From: Gammaproteobacteria bacterium
Lineage (GTDB): Bacteria; Pseudomonadota; Gammaproteobacteria; Enterobacterales; Alteromonadaceae
Direction of reading: 5' to 3'
DNA length: 6,016 nt
Assembly: GCA_023481025.1 (NCBI GenBank)
Contig: JAMCWV010000250.1
Span: 1-6,016 of the forward strand
Made by a program: the position numbers and the translations under genes. The notes below the pieces were generated by a model. The model was not told the origin of the DNA, did not search any database, and worked only from the letters and a program-made list of their open reading frames with translations. The number at the start of each line of letters is the position of its first letter. Position 1 is the stretch's first letter. Positions 1 through 6,016 of the stretch are shown piece by piece.

Positions 1-183
1 GCGATCAGATCCGTGAATCGCGTGCGTGAATGGCCAATTGTGGTGATGCCACCGCATCGCCATTATGCCTATGCGATGCAGTGGTTCGGTTTAGCCTTGG
101 CGGCCCTCATTGTATTCCTCGTGGCCAGCCGCGAACGGACGACTCATATTCCAACGAATAAGAACAACAAGGAAAACTTATGA
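1..183 (+). CDS. SURF1-family cytochrome oxidase assembly protein, C-terminal fragment (5' end outside window)
   Basis: The frame is open from base 1 to the TGA at 181-183 and gives 60 residues, so only the C-terminus is present. Residues 17-32 of the fragment (PPHRHYAYAMQWFGLA) match the conserved end of SURF1/Shy1 proteins, where a His and a YAxQWF block precede the second transmembrane helix. A hydrophobic helix follows at about residues 29-43, then a short polar tail (RERTTHIPTNKNNKENL). SURF1 proteins are inner-membrane factors with two membrane helices that help place heme A in subunit I of aa3-type cytochrome c oxidase. The stop overlaps the next start as ATGA, implying coupled translation. 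The following genes (ctaA, ctaB, sco) support the call. The catalytic or heme-binding N-terminal part cannot be judged here. Confidence 0.85.
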   Translation, partial: AIRSVNRVREWPIVVMPPHRHYAYAMQWFGLALAALIVFLVASRERTTHIPTNKNNKENL

Positions 184-755
184 AAGCGCAACTGACGCCA
201 GAACAGCAGACACGCCGCAATCGACGTGTACTTTTAACCGTCGCCGCAATATTTATTTTACCGCTGGCTGCAGCGCACTTGGTATTACGTATGGGGTGGT
301 ATGAACCCGGGGTGAGTAATAAAGGAAATTTAGTCACGCCTGAAATTCAATTAGCAGAAGATGTGAATCACTTAATGCCGAATAAATGGCGCATCGCCTA
401 TGTCGTTCCGCAACAATGTGATGAACAGTGCGGCAATGCACTCTATGTTGCGAGCCAACTCTATCACGCACTAGGTAAACAGCAAGATCGTGTACGTCCG
501 GTCGCGATCCAAGGCGAAAGCTCGAGTACTGACTTACCATCATTGCCTGCAGACTCGACGCTCGTTTACGTGCGCGACAACGAACTCAGCGACGCACTCA
601 GTCAATTACCCACCAATAGCTTATTTATTATCGACCCGGTCGGCACTGTTGTGCTCTGGTATCCAACCAGTAAAGATCGCCAAGAAACAATATTAAAGGG
701 TCGAGATTTACTCAGTGATCTGCAAAAACTACTCAAACTGTCACGAGTGGGTTAA
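180..755 (+). CDS. Membrane-anchored thioredoxin-like CxxxC protein of the cytochrome oxidase biogenesis cluster
   Basis: This 191-residue protein has a basic N-terminus (RRNRR, 12-16), one membrane helix at about 17-36, and a soluble domain predicted to face the periplasm. From memory, uncharacterised proteins of this size sit between SURF1 and ctaA in Pseudomonas and other gammaproteobacteria. The soluble part looks like a reduced thioredoxin fold: strand-like W70-RIAYVV, then C80-DEQ-C84, a helix, later a strand with FIIDPVG (149-155), and a final helix (170-187). The Trp-to-Cys distance (10) and the Cys-Cys spacing equal those of the SCO protein encoded downstream, but no His occupies the place of the SCO copper-ligand His. 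The start ATG at 180 overlaps the SURF1 stop and has AAGGA at 169-173, 6 nt upstream. The role is unproven; thiol reduction or copper handling for oxidase assembly is inferred from motif and context. Confidence 0.75.
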   Translation: MKAQLTPEQQTRRNRRVLLTVAAIFILPLAAAHLVLRMGWYEPGVSNKGNLVTPEIQLAEDVNHLMPNKWRIAYVVPQQCDEQCGNALYVASQLYHALGKQQDRVRPVAIQGESSSTDLPSLPADSTLVYVRDNELSDALSQLPTNSLFIIDPVGTVVLWYPTSKDRQETILKGRDLLSDLQKLLKLSRVG

Positions 756-797
756 GTTAGAACGTCGAAAGCGTTTGCAAGAATAAGGATAAAAACA

Positions 798-1805
798 ATG
801 ATGCAGCGTTATGTGAAAATTGCTTTAGGGTTAGTCATTGTGGTGATCATTTTGGGGGCTTATACCCGCCTCACTGACGCCGGTTTGGGCTGTCCTGATT
901 GGCCTGGTTGTTATGGTTTCTTAACCGTACCACACAGTGAAACCCGGGTAGAAGCGGCAGAAATGCGTTTCCCGGAGCGGCCTGTCGAACACTTCAAAGC
1001 TTGGAATGAAATGATTCACCGCTATGCTGCGGGCATCCTTGGTATTTTAGTGCTGATTATCGCTGTGAGCGCTGTTCAGCGCCGTCGCCGTATTGGCGCG
1101 GGCAAACCACTTAAGCTACCGCTGGCGTTATTAGCATTAATCATTTTCCAAGCCGCGCTGGGCATGTGGACGGTCACCATGAACCTCCAGCCGGTGATTG
1201 TCATGATGCACCTGCTCGGTGGTTTCTCGACCTTTTGTTTATTGGCTTTGCTCTATTTGCGCGAAACTCAGCCAACCTTTGCCACCGAACCGAAGTTACG
1301 CACATTGCAACCGCTGGCTATTCTCACCATGATTGTTGTCCTTGGCCAAATTGCTCTCGGTGGATGGGTCGCAGCAAACTACGCTGCGCTTGCCTGCACC
1401 AATCTGCCTATTTGTGAAGGCAATTGGCTGGAACGTCTCGATATTGCCGGCGCATTTTCAGTGCCGGAAGCCGAGGACTATGAATTCGGTGTGCATAGCT
1501 ATGCGGAACGCATGACCATGCACGTTTTCCATCGGATAGGTGCAATTGTCGTCATCGCGGTAATGGGCTGGTTACTCCTAAAACTTTGGTTAAACGCAAG
1601 TAGTCAGTGGTTTAAGCGTCTTACCTTCGTGATGACGTCCTTGCTCGTGTTACAAGTTGCCCTTGGCGTAACCAACGTCGTCGCTAGTCTTCCATTGGCC
1701 GTTGCCGTTGCACACAATGCGGTGGGCGCACTCATGCTCGTATCCTTGGTCGCTTTGAACTATGCTCTCTATAAAATAAAAAGAAAGGAGGTGAGCCATG
1801 GCTAA
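798..1805 (+). CDS. ctaA: Heme A synthase (COX15/CtaA family)
   Basis: CtaA oxidises the C8 methyl of heme O to the formyl group of heme A in the inner membrane, supplying aa3-type oxidases. The 335-residue product is almost wholly hydrophobic with about eight membrane helices. Visible family residues are the first loop Cys pair C32/C38 (GCPDWPGC), E71 and H74 (NEMIHRY), H138 (MMHLLGG), the second Cys pair C200/C206 (ACTNLPIC), H245 (VFHR) and H306 (VAHNAVG). The ExxH spacing and the roughly 60-residue gaps between paired histidines agree with the two four-helix halves of Bacillus CtaA. Two Met codons open the frame (798 and 801); AAGGA at 785-789 lies 8 nt before the first, so I keep 798. 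The 3' end overlaps ctaB by 8 bp and carries its ribosome binding site. There is no sign of damage. Confidence 0.96.
   Translation: MMQRYVKIALGLVIVVIILGAYTRLTDAGLGCPDWPGCYGFLTVPHSETRVEAAEMRFPERPVEHFKAWNEMIHRYAAGILGILVLIIAVSAVQRRRRIGAGKPLKLPLALLALIIFQAALGMWTVTMNLQPVIVMMHLLGGFSTFCLLALLYLRETQPTFATEPKLRTLQPLAILTMIVVLGQIALGGWVAANYAALACTNLPICEGNWLERLDIAGAFSVPEAEDYEFGVHSYAERMTMHVFHRIGAIVVIAVMGWLLLKLWLNASSQWFKRLTFVMTSLLVLQVALGVTNVVASLPLAVAVAHNAVGALMLVSLVALNYALYKIKRKEVSHG
1785..1794 (+). promoter_or_regulatory. Near-perfect Shine-Dalgarno of ctaB inside the end of ctaA
   Basis: AAGGAGGTGA at 1785-1794 is a complete complement to the 16S rRNA 3' end, with its GGAGG core 6 nt before the ctaB ATG at 1798. 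It lies within the last codons of ctaA (encoding KEVS), fixes the ctaB start, and suggests that ctaB translation is strong and can initiate independently of, or coupled to, termination of ctaA at 1803-1805. Confidence 0.9.
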
Positions 1806-2688
1806 TCAAGTCGCGCTAACCCAACGCGCCAGCTGGCGTGAATATCTAGAACTTACCAAACCACGCGTTGTGGCACTTTTGTTGTTAACCGCGTTGGTTG
1901 GCATGGCGCTCGCGACACCCACCTGGGTCGCTGCGGATATCCTCATTCCAGCCATGCTCGGCATTGGCTTAATGGCGTCTTCAGCGGCGGCAGTAAACCA
2001 CCTCGTTGACCGTCATATCGATGCAAAAATGGCGCGAACACTGCGCCGACCATTGCCTACCGGCGCGTTGTCACCGCGTAAAGTACTCACCTTTGCCATG
2101 GTCATCGGCACCTTGGGTTATATAGTTCTTGAGCTATTCGTCAATCGCATCACTGCGGTACTGACCTTGGCGAGCTTGGTCGGTTACGCAGTGATTTACA
2201 CCATGTATTTAAAGCGTGCGACTCCACAAAATATCGTGATTGGTGGTCTTGCCGGCGCTGCGCCGCCATTACTTGGCTGGACCGCCGTCACGGGTGAAAT
2301 TCATGCGTTCCCGCTGTTATTGGTGATGATCGTGTTCACTTGGACACCGCCGCACTTCTGGGCTTTGGCGGTTCATCGTGCAAAAGACTATGCCAAAGCT
2401 GAAATCCCGATGTTACCAGTCACGCACGGCATTGCCTTTACCAAAACCTGTATTTTGCTGTACACCATTCTACTCACCGCGGTGTGTGTGTTGCCCTACC
2501 TTGTCGGTATGAGTGGCTGGCTCTATTTGGTTGGGGTAAATATTCTTAATGTCAGCCCAGCGGGTTACGCATGGAAACTGAAATACCGCCCGGAAAAACT
2601 CACCGCGTGGAAAATGTTTAAGTTTTCCATCTGGCATTTGATGGTGTTATTCATCTTACTGCTCGCTGATCATTACTTGATCGCTTAG
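1798..2688 (+). CDS. ctaB: Protoheme IX farnesyltransferase (heme O synthase, UbiA superfamily)
   Basis: This enzyme (CtaB/CyoE/Cox10) transfers a farnesyl group from farnesyl diphosphate to heme B, giving heme O, the substrate of CtaA encoded just upstream. The 296-residue protein has the usual length and about nine hydrophobic segments. The prenyl-diphosphate/Mg2+ site is visible as N67-xxx-D71-xxx-D75 ([12 protein letters not shown]), followed by the R83-R84-P-L-P-T-G stretch. Other family blocks are KPRVV (21-25), [21 protein letters not shown] (138-157) and TPPHFWALA (183-191). The start is set by the strong ribosome binding site at 1785-1794. The gene ends in a tandem stop, TAG (2686-2688) directly followed in frame by TAA. 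The ctaA neighbour supports a role in heme A supply for aa3 oxidase rather than a bo3 quinol oxidase operon, though the sequence alone does not separate ctaB from cyoE. Confidence 0.96.
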   Translation: MANQVALTQRASWREYLELTKPRVVALLLLTALVGMALATPTWVAADILIPAMLGIGLMASSAAAVNHLVDRHIDAKMARTLRRPLPTGALSPRKVLTFAMVIGTLGYIVLELFVNRITAVLTLASLVGYAVIYTMYLKRATPQNIVIGGLAGAAPPLLGWTAVTGEIHAFPLLLVMIVFTWTPPHFWALAVHRAKDYAKAEIPMLPVTHGIAFTKTCILLYTILLTAVCVLPYLVGMSGWLYLVGVNILNVSPAGYAWKLKYRPEKLTAWKMFKFSIWHLMVLFILLLADHYLIA

Positions 2689-2718
2689 TAACGCTTTGTT
2701 TTTGGAGTTTTTGAACCT

Positions 2719-3366
2719 ATGAATTTTCGCAAACTGATCATATTAATCCTCGTTGCAGTTATCGGTGTTGGCAGTTATTTAGCACTCAACCAAGTCAATA
2801 CGCCGGAACTGGAGTCGAGTCGTATCTATGATCAGCCGCGTCTCATCGAACCATTCTTATTGCAAGGAAGTGACGGCGCCGAGGTCACGAACACGGCACT
2901 CGAGGGGCAATGGACTTTGCTGTTCACCGGTTACACCTTCTGTCCTGACATCTGCCCCACCACGATGGCGCAGTTAAAGGCGCGCTGGGCTGACATTAGC
3001 AGCGCAAGTGAATTTCCGGTGCAAGTCTGGATGATAAGTGTTGACCCGAAACGCGATGATGTCGATCGAATACGCATGTACGTGGACTTCTTTGGCGAGG
3101 GTTTCTATGGTGTTCGTGCCGAACATCCTGAGTTATATCCTTTCGTGCGGAATATCGGTTTGATGTATTCAGTGCCGGATGAAAATGAAACTAATTATTT
3201 GGTCAATCACAGTTCCGCGATTATTTTGGTCGACCCGAACGGGCATCAACAAGCTATTTTTCGGCCGTCTCACGAGCTCGGGGAAATCGCCACGGTCAAC
3301 CCGAATCATCTAGTGCGCGACTTCCAAAAAATTGCTCGCTACTTAGAGCACACCAATAACTATTAA
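2719..3366 (+). CDS. SCO1/SenC-family copper-delivery protein for cytochrome c oxidase
   Basis: SCO proteins are thioredoxin-fold, membrane-anchored periplasmic proteins that bind copper through CxxxC plus a distal His and help metallate the CuA site of oxidase subunit II. The 215-residue product has an N-terminal membrane anchor at about residues 5-22 with no lipobox, then the thioredoxin-like domain. All three copper ligands are present: C75 and C79 in GYTFCPDICPTT, and H164 in VNHSS. The family block SVDPKRDD (107-114) is also clear, as is ILVDPNG (169-175). The start ATG has GGAG at 2704-2707, 11 nt upstream, a slightly long spacing. It lies 30 bp after ctaB and is the last gene before a strong terminator, so it is probably the last gene of the biogenesis operon. 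Confidence 0.95.
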   Translation: MNFRKLIILILVAVIGVGSYLALNQVNTPELESSRIYDQPRLIEPFLLQGSDGAEVTNTALEGQWTLLFTGYTFCPDICPTTMAQLKARWADISSASEFPVQVWMISVDPKRDDVDRIRMYVDFFGEGFYGVRAEHPELYPFVRNIGLMYSVPDENETNYLVNHSSAIILVDPNGHQQAIFRPSHELGEIATVNPNHLVRDFQKIARYLEHTNNY

Positions 3367-3374
3367 CCATTAAA

Positions 3375-3405
3375 TGAAAACGGCCACGCAAGGTGGCCGT
3401 TTTCA
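3375..3405. terminator. Bidirectional intrinsic terminator between convergent genes
   Basis: A perfect 13-bp stem (3375-3387 with 3393-3405) encloses a 5-nt loop GCAAG. The GC-rich core CGGCCAC/GTGGCCG is flanked by AAAA on the left and TTTT on the right, so either strand's transcript gives a GC stem followed by a U run. It lies 8 bp after the SCO stop and 16 bp beyond the end of the minus-strand peptidase gene, the place expected for a shared terminator. Confidence 0.9.
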
Positions 3406-3421
3406 ATTCCATCTATTCGTT

Positions 3422-5590
3422 TTAATCTGCCAGTAACGACAACATAAATGCGTACTCTTCTGCACGCTCGCGCAATGCGGAAAAGCGTCCTGAACTGCCA
3501 CCATGACCTGCCGTCATGTTGGTGCGGAACAACAACACATTGTCATCAGTTTTATAGTGGCGAAGTTTAGCCACCCACTTCGCTGGCTCGAAATATTGAA
3601 CCTGGGAGTCATGCAGACCGGTCGTTACCAATATGGCTGGATAATCAATTGCTGCAACATTGTCATACGGTGAGTACGACAACATATAGTCGTAGAATTC
3701 CTTCTGCTTGGGATTTCCCCACTCGTCAAACTCGTTAGTAGTGAGTGGAATTGTTTCATCCAACATGGTTGTCACCACATCAACAAAAGGCACCGCAGCA
3801 TGTAAACCGAGATACTTTTCTGGCGCCATATTGGCAACAGCGCCGATTAACAAACCTCCTGCGCTGCCACCGCCAGCAATCACCTTCTCTGGATGTGCAT
3901 AACCTTCGGCGACTAAATGGTCAGTCACGTCGATAAAGTCAGTAAATGTATTCTTCTTATTTAGCAGTTTACCGTCTTCATACCAATCGCGACCCATTTC
4001 CTGTCCACCACGAATATGGGCAATCGCATACACGAATCCGCGGTCAACCAGTGATAACACCGAACTACTGAAAAATGGATCCATACTGCTACCGTACGAG
4101 CCATACGCATATTGATATAACGGCGATTCACCGTTGGCGACAAAATCATGACGATGCAGCAAGGTCACAGGAACCTGACGCCCATCACGCGCCGTCGCCC
4201 ACGTCCGCTTGGTGACATACAAAGACGGGTCATAATTCGGCACTTCAGTGGCTTTCAACACCGACTGCTCGCCACTGCGCATGTCGTAGGCGTAAGTCAC
4301 CATTGGTGTGGTCAAAGAGCTATACATATAGCGCAAGGTGTCGGTAAATTGGTCAATATTCCATTCAAACCGCATCATGTAAGCATCTTCATCAGCTTCA
4401 ATAAAGCGCGGATTAGCAAAATCATCCCACGGCAACAACTTAATCCGCAGCAAACCATTGCTTCGCTCATTAATCGCCAAATAATCCGCGAAGACCGCAT
4501 AGTCGTTAATAAACACGTCATCACTGTGAGGAACTAACGGTTGCCAGTTCGACTTATCACCAATTGCGTCATGAGCAACTTGCATCAACTGGAAATTCGG
4601 TGCCTGATAGTCAGTGCCAATAATCCAGCGGCCGTCAATATGCTCCGCCTCATACAATAAACCACGCTCGCGTGGTGCGATGACGGTAAATTCACCATCC
4701 GGTTGATGGGCGTCAAGTACCCATATTTCGCTGCTGACGGTTTGCGACAGATAAATCTGGACGAACTGCTGGTCGGTGCTATTGCCGACATAGAGATAAA
4801 AGGTATTATCCGTTTCCTCATAGACGACTTCGACTTCGTCCGCCGGCTGACCCAAGCGATGTTTAAGCACGCGCGTTGACAATAAGGTCACCGGATCATT
4901 TTCCACCACGAACAAGGTTTGATTATCCTGGGCCCAAGCGACAGAGCGCGAAAGGCCTGTCAGTCGGTCCGGTAAATCGTCGCCTGTCTGCAAGTCCCGT
5001 ATGCGCAGCTCGTATTGCCGCCGTCCCGTCGTGTCGACAAAATAGGCAACGTAACGGAAGTCAGGGCTGTAACTCAGATTCGTCACCGACATAAACGCAT
5101 GACCAATCGCCAGCTCATTGACATCAATAATGACTTCGACAACGCCTTGGTCGTCCTCACGCACGTAGAGAGGATACTGCTTTCCTTCTTCATAGCGCGT
5201 GTAATACCAATGATCACCGCGACGTAATGGTGTGCTGCTGTCGTCCTGATTGATACGACTAAGCATTTCGTCTTCAATTTCTTGTACTAATGGCTCGTAG
5301 CGCTCTGCATAGGCGCGGTAATAGTCGTTCTCAGCCTCAAGATAAGCGATGACTTCTGGTGCCGCGCGATCATCATCACGTAGCCAGTAATAAGGGTCAA
5401 TTCGGTCGCCATGAGGCGACTCAACGACATACTCAACGCGCTCAGCAATCGGTGCTTGGCGTTGACTAAATGAGTCGGCAGCCTGTTCTGGGGCTTGGCC
5501 ACCACAGGCTAGTAGAGTAAACGTGAAGGCAGCTGCCAGCGTCAGGCGGCTGTAATGATATAAACCTGAAGTATTGTTATTGTGAGTCAT
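3422..5590 (-). CDS. ptrB: Oligopeptidase B-like S9A serine peptidase, predicted lipoprotein
   Basis: The product is 722 residues: a lipoprotein signal (hydrophobic 16-27, lipobox L26-L-A-C29, Gly at +2, which does not signal inner-membrane retention), a linker, an S9 N-terminal segment (RIDPYYWLRDD, 63-73), a beta-propeller over roughly 120-450, and a C-terminal alpha/beta hydrolase domain. The catalytic triad is visible as S576 (GGGSAGG), D661 (GLHDSQV) and H696 (AGHGGSSGR). All three sit 44 positions after the E. coli oligopeptidase B numbers as I remember them (532, 617, 652). These enzymes cut oligopeptides after Arg or Lys. E620 keeps one S1 acidic residue, while D622 and F506 differ from the enterobacterial enzyme. 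GGAG at 5599-5602 lies 8 nt before the ATG. The classical enzyme is cytosolic, so an envelope location is the odd point. The alternative is a related S9A peptidase of other specificity. The symbol denotes the family, not a proven orthologue. Confidence 0.92.
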   Translation of the reverse strand: MTHNNNTSGLYHYSRLTLAAAFTFTLLACGGQAPEQAADSFSQRQAPIAERVEYVVESPHGDRIDPYYWLRDDDRAAPEVIAYLEAENDYYRAYAERYEPLVQEIEDEMLSRINQDDSSTPLRRGDHWYYTRYEEGKQYPLYVREDDQGVVEVIIDVNELAIGHAFMSVTNLSYSPDFRYVAYFVDTTGRRQYELRIRDLQTGDDLPDRLTGLSRSVAWAQDNQTLFVVENDPVTLLSTRVLKHRLGQPADEVEVVYEETDNTFYLYVGNSTDQQFVQIYLSQTVSSEIWVLDAHQPDGEFTVIAPRERGLLYEAEHIDGRWIIGTDYQAPNFQLMQVAHDAIGDKSNWQPLVPHSDDVFINDYAVFADYLAINERSNGLLRIKLLPWDDFANPRFIEADEDAYMMRFEWNIDQFTDTLRYMYSSLTTPMVTYAYDMRSGEQSVLKATEVPNYDPSLYVTKRTWATARDGRQVPVTLLHRHDFVANGESPLYQYAYGSYGSSMDPFFSSSVLSLVDRGFVYAIAHIRGGQEMGRDWYEDGKLLNKKNTFTDFIDVTDHLVAEGYAHPEKVIAGGGSAGGLLIGAVANMAPEKYLGLHAAVPFVDVVTTMLDETIPLTTNEFDEWGNPKQKEFYDYMLSYSPYDNVAAIDYPAILVTTGLHDSQVQYFEPAKWVAKLRHYKTDDNVLLFRTNMTAGHGGSSGRFSALRERAEEYAFMLSLLAD

Positions 5591-5620
5591 CAGTCATGCT
5601 CCGTATAGACGATGACTCAC
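5582..5620. repeat. Perfect 10-bp inverted repeat covering the peptidase start codon
   Basis: GTGAGTCATC (5582-5591) and GATGACTCAC (5611-5620) are exact reverse complements separated by 19 bp. On the minus strand one arm overlaps the peptidase start codon (5588-5590) and its next two codons. The other arm overlaps the end of the candidate -10 box, and the ribosome binding site lies in the spacer. It could be a two-half-site operator, or a hairpin if transcription starts upstream of 5620. That the repeat exists is certain; a function is not shown. Confidence 0.5.
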
Positions 5621-5647
5621 TATAGTCCAAGCTTAATTTTGCTCCAA
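5619..5647 (-). promoter_or_regulatory. Candidate sigma70-type promoter of the peptidase gene
   Basis: On the minus strand TTGGAG (5647-5642) and TATAGT (5624-5619) are spaced by 17 bp. The -10 box matches the consensus at five of six positions; the -35 box is weak at three of six. Transcription would begin near 5612, giving a leader of about 22 nt that still contains the GGAG ribosome binding site. It fills the 70-bp gap after the upstream minus-strand gene. Support is pattern only. Confidence 0.45.
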
Positions 5648-5660
5648 CTATTTGTTGTGA

Positions 5661-6016
5661 TTAGTCCGGCCAACTGCCCTGTTGATCGGGACGAATCCAC
5701 TGCACCGAATACCAATAGAAGCGTCCCGGCCGACTAATACTCGGTACCGTACAATTATAGCGTTGACGGCCGATGCCAATCGGCTCTTCTGCTTGCACAG
5801 AAAACGTTTGCTCATCATGCCATTGTGGCGCATGCGGCTGACTACGTATAAAACAGTTCAGTTGATTGCGGTGAAAATCATTCGTATCTACTGTTAATTT
5901 TAAAGTCGGCCGTGTTTCTTCGTAATCAAGCAAAGTGTCTTCGATATGGGTCTCGAGCACCGGCATTCCCAACGCAGCCATTTTCGTTCCCAGTGTGCGC
6001 AAGTTTGCGTACATAC
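5661..6016 (-). CDS. C-terminal part of a possible polysaccharide deacetylase-family protein (5' end outside window)
   Basis: The frame runs from the window edge to the TAA at 5663-5661 and gives about 117 residues. The Met at 6014 is at the very edge and reads like mid-protein sequence, so I treat the gene as partial. Visible parts are a helix-like stretch (LRTLGTKMAALGMPVLETHIED, with LGMPVL at 15-20 of the visible piece), then a region rich in beta-type sequence holding QTFSVQ, RYNCTVPS (85-92) and PGRFYWYSVQWI (96-107). The RYNCTxPS and GRFYWYSxxW pattern reminds me of the C-terminal domain after the NodB-type catalytic domain in gammaproteobacterial polysaccharide deacetylases, and the first stretch would suit the end of that domain. 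No catalytic motif lies inside the window, so activity cannot be judged. It precedes the peptidase gene on the same strand by 70 bp, with a likely separate promoter between. Confidence 0.45.
   Translation of the reverse strand, partial: MYANLRTLGTKMAALGMPVLETHIEDTLLDYEETRPTLKLTVDTNDFHRNQLNCFIRSQPHAPQWHDEQTFSVQAEEPIGIGRQRYNCTVPSISRPGRFYWYSVQWIRPDQQGSWPD

Noticed and set aside
107..337. 76-residue minus-strand frame across the SURF1/CxxxC junction
   Set aside because: It is antisense to two supported genes and its protein is a low-meaning Cys/Ser/Arg mix.
756..797. Possible separate promoter before ctaA
   Set aside because: The 42-bp gap holds only a ribosome binding site (AAGGA 785-789). TTGCAA at 774-779 has no -10 partner at a suitable distance, so read-through from upstream is simpler.
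2689..2718. Possible terminator or promoter between ctaB and the SCO gene
   Set aside because: The 30-bp gap has a T-rich run but no stem, and it contains the SCO ribosome binding site, so it looks like a simple intra-operon spacer.
4148..4537. 129-residue open frame on the + strand opposite the peptidase gene
   Set aside because: It lies wholly antisense to the well-supported peptidase, has no recognisable motif and has a composition typical of a shadow frame (rich in Arg, His and Gln).
1..6016. A novel defence, mobile or RNA-based system
   Set aside because: All long frames are accounted for by respiratory-assembly, peptidase and probable envelope genes. I saw no repeat array, transposase, integrase, tRNA-like or toxin-antitoxin pattern on either strand.

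Overview
The window reads as an ordinary stretch of a gammaproteobacterial chromosome. Gene order and protein character suggest a marine member of the Alteromonadales/Idiomarinaceae type, but that placement is inference from memory, not from a search. Coding density is high, and the two gene blocks converge on one shared terminator. No RNA gene, mobile element, CRISPR array or long empty stretch is visible; every intergenic gap is under about 75 bp.

Left block (+ strand, about 1-3366) is the distal end of a cytochrome c oxidase (aa3-type) biogenesis cluster. In order it holds the C-terminus of a SURF1-family assembly factor, a small membrane-anchored thioredoxin-like protein with a CxxxC motif, heme A synthase (CtaA/Cox15), protoheme IX farnesyltransferase (CtaB/CyoE/Cox10) and a SCO/SenC-type copper-delivery protein. 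Genes overlap (ATGA at 180-183, 8 bp at 1798-1805) or are 30-42 bp apart, so they are probably one transcript. Together they make heme A (CtaB farnesylates heme B, CtaA oxidises heme O to heme A), deliver copper to the CuA centre (SCO) and assist heme/subunit assembly (SURF1). The oxidase subunit genes probably lie just upstream of the window.

A perfect 13-bp stem hairpin with A/T-rich flanks at 3375-3405 separates the blocks and looks like a bidirectional terminator.

Right block (- strand, 6016-3422): the C-terminal part of a protein that weakly resembles the tail of polysaccharide-deacetylase-family proteins, then a 70-bp gap with a candidate promoter and a perfect 10-bp inverted repeat, then a 722-residue S9A oligopeptidase B-like serine peptidase. 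The peptidase has a lipoprotein signal, which is unlike the classical cytosolic enzyme.

I see no previously undescribed multi-gene system. The points most worth following are the CxxxC protein that parallels SCO but lacks its histidine ligand, the lipoprotein form of oligopeptidase B with a partly changed specificity site, and the inverted repeat that covers the peptidase start codon.
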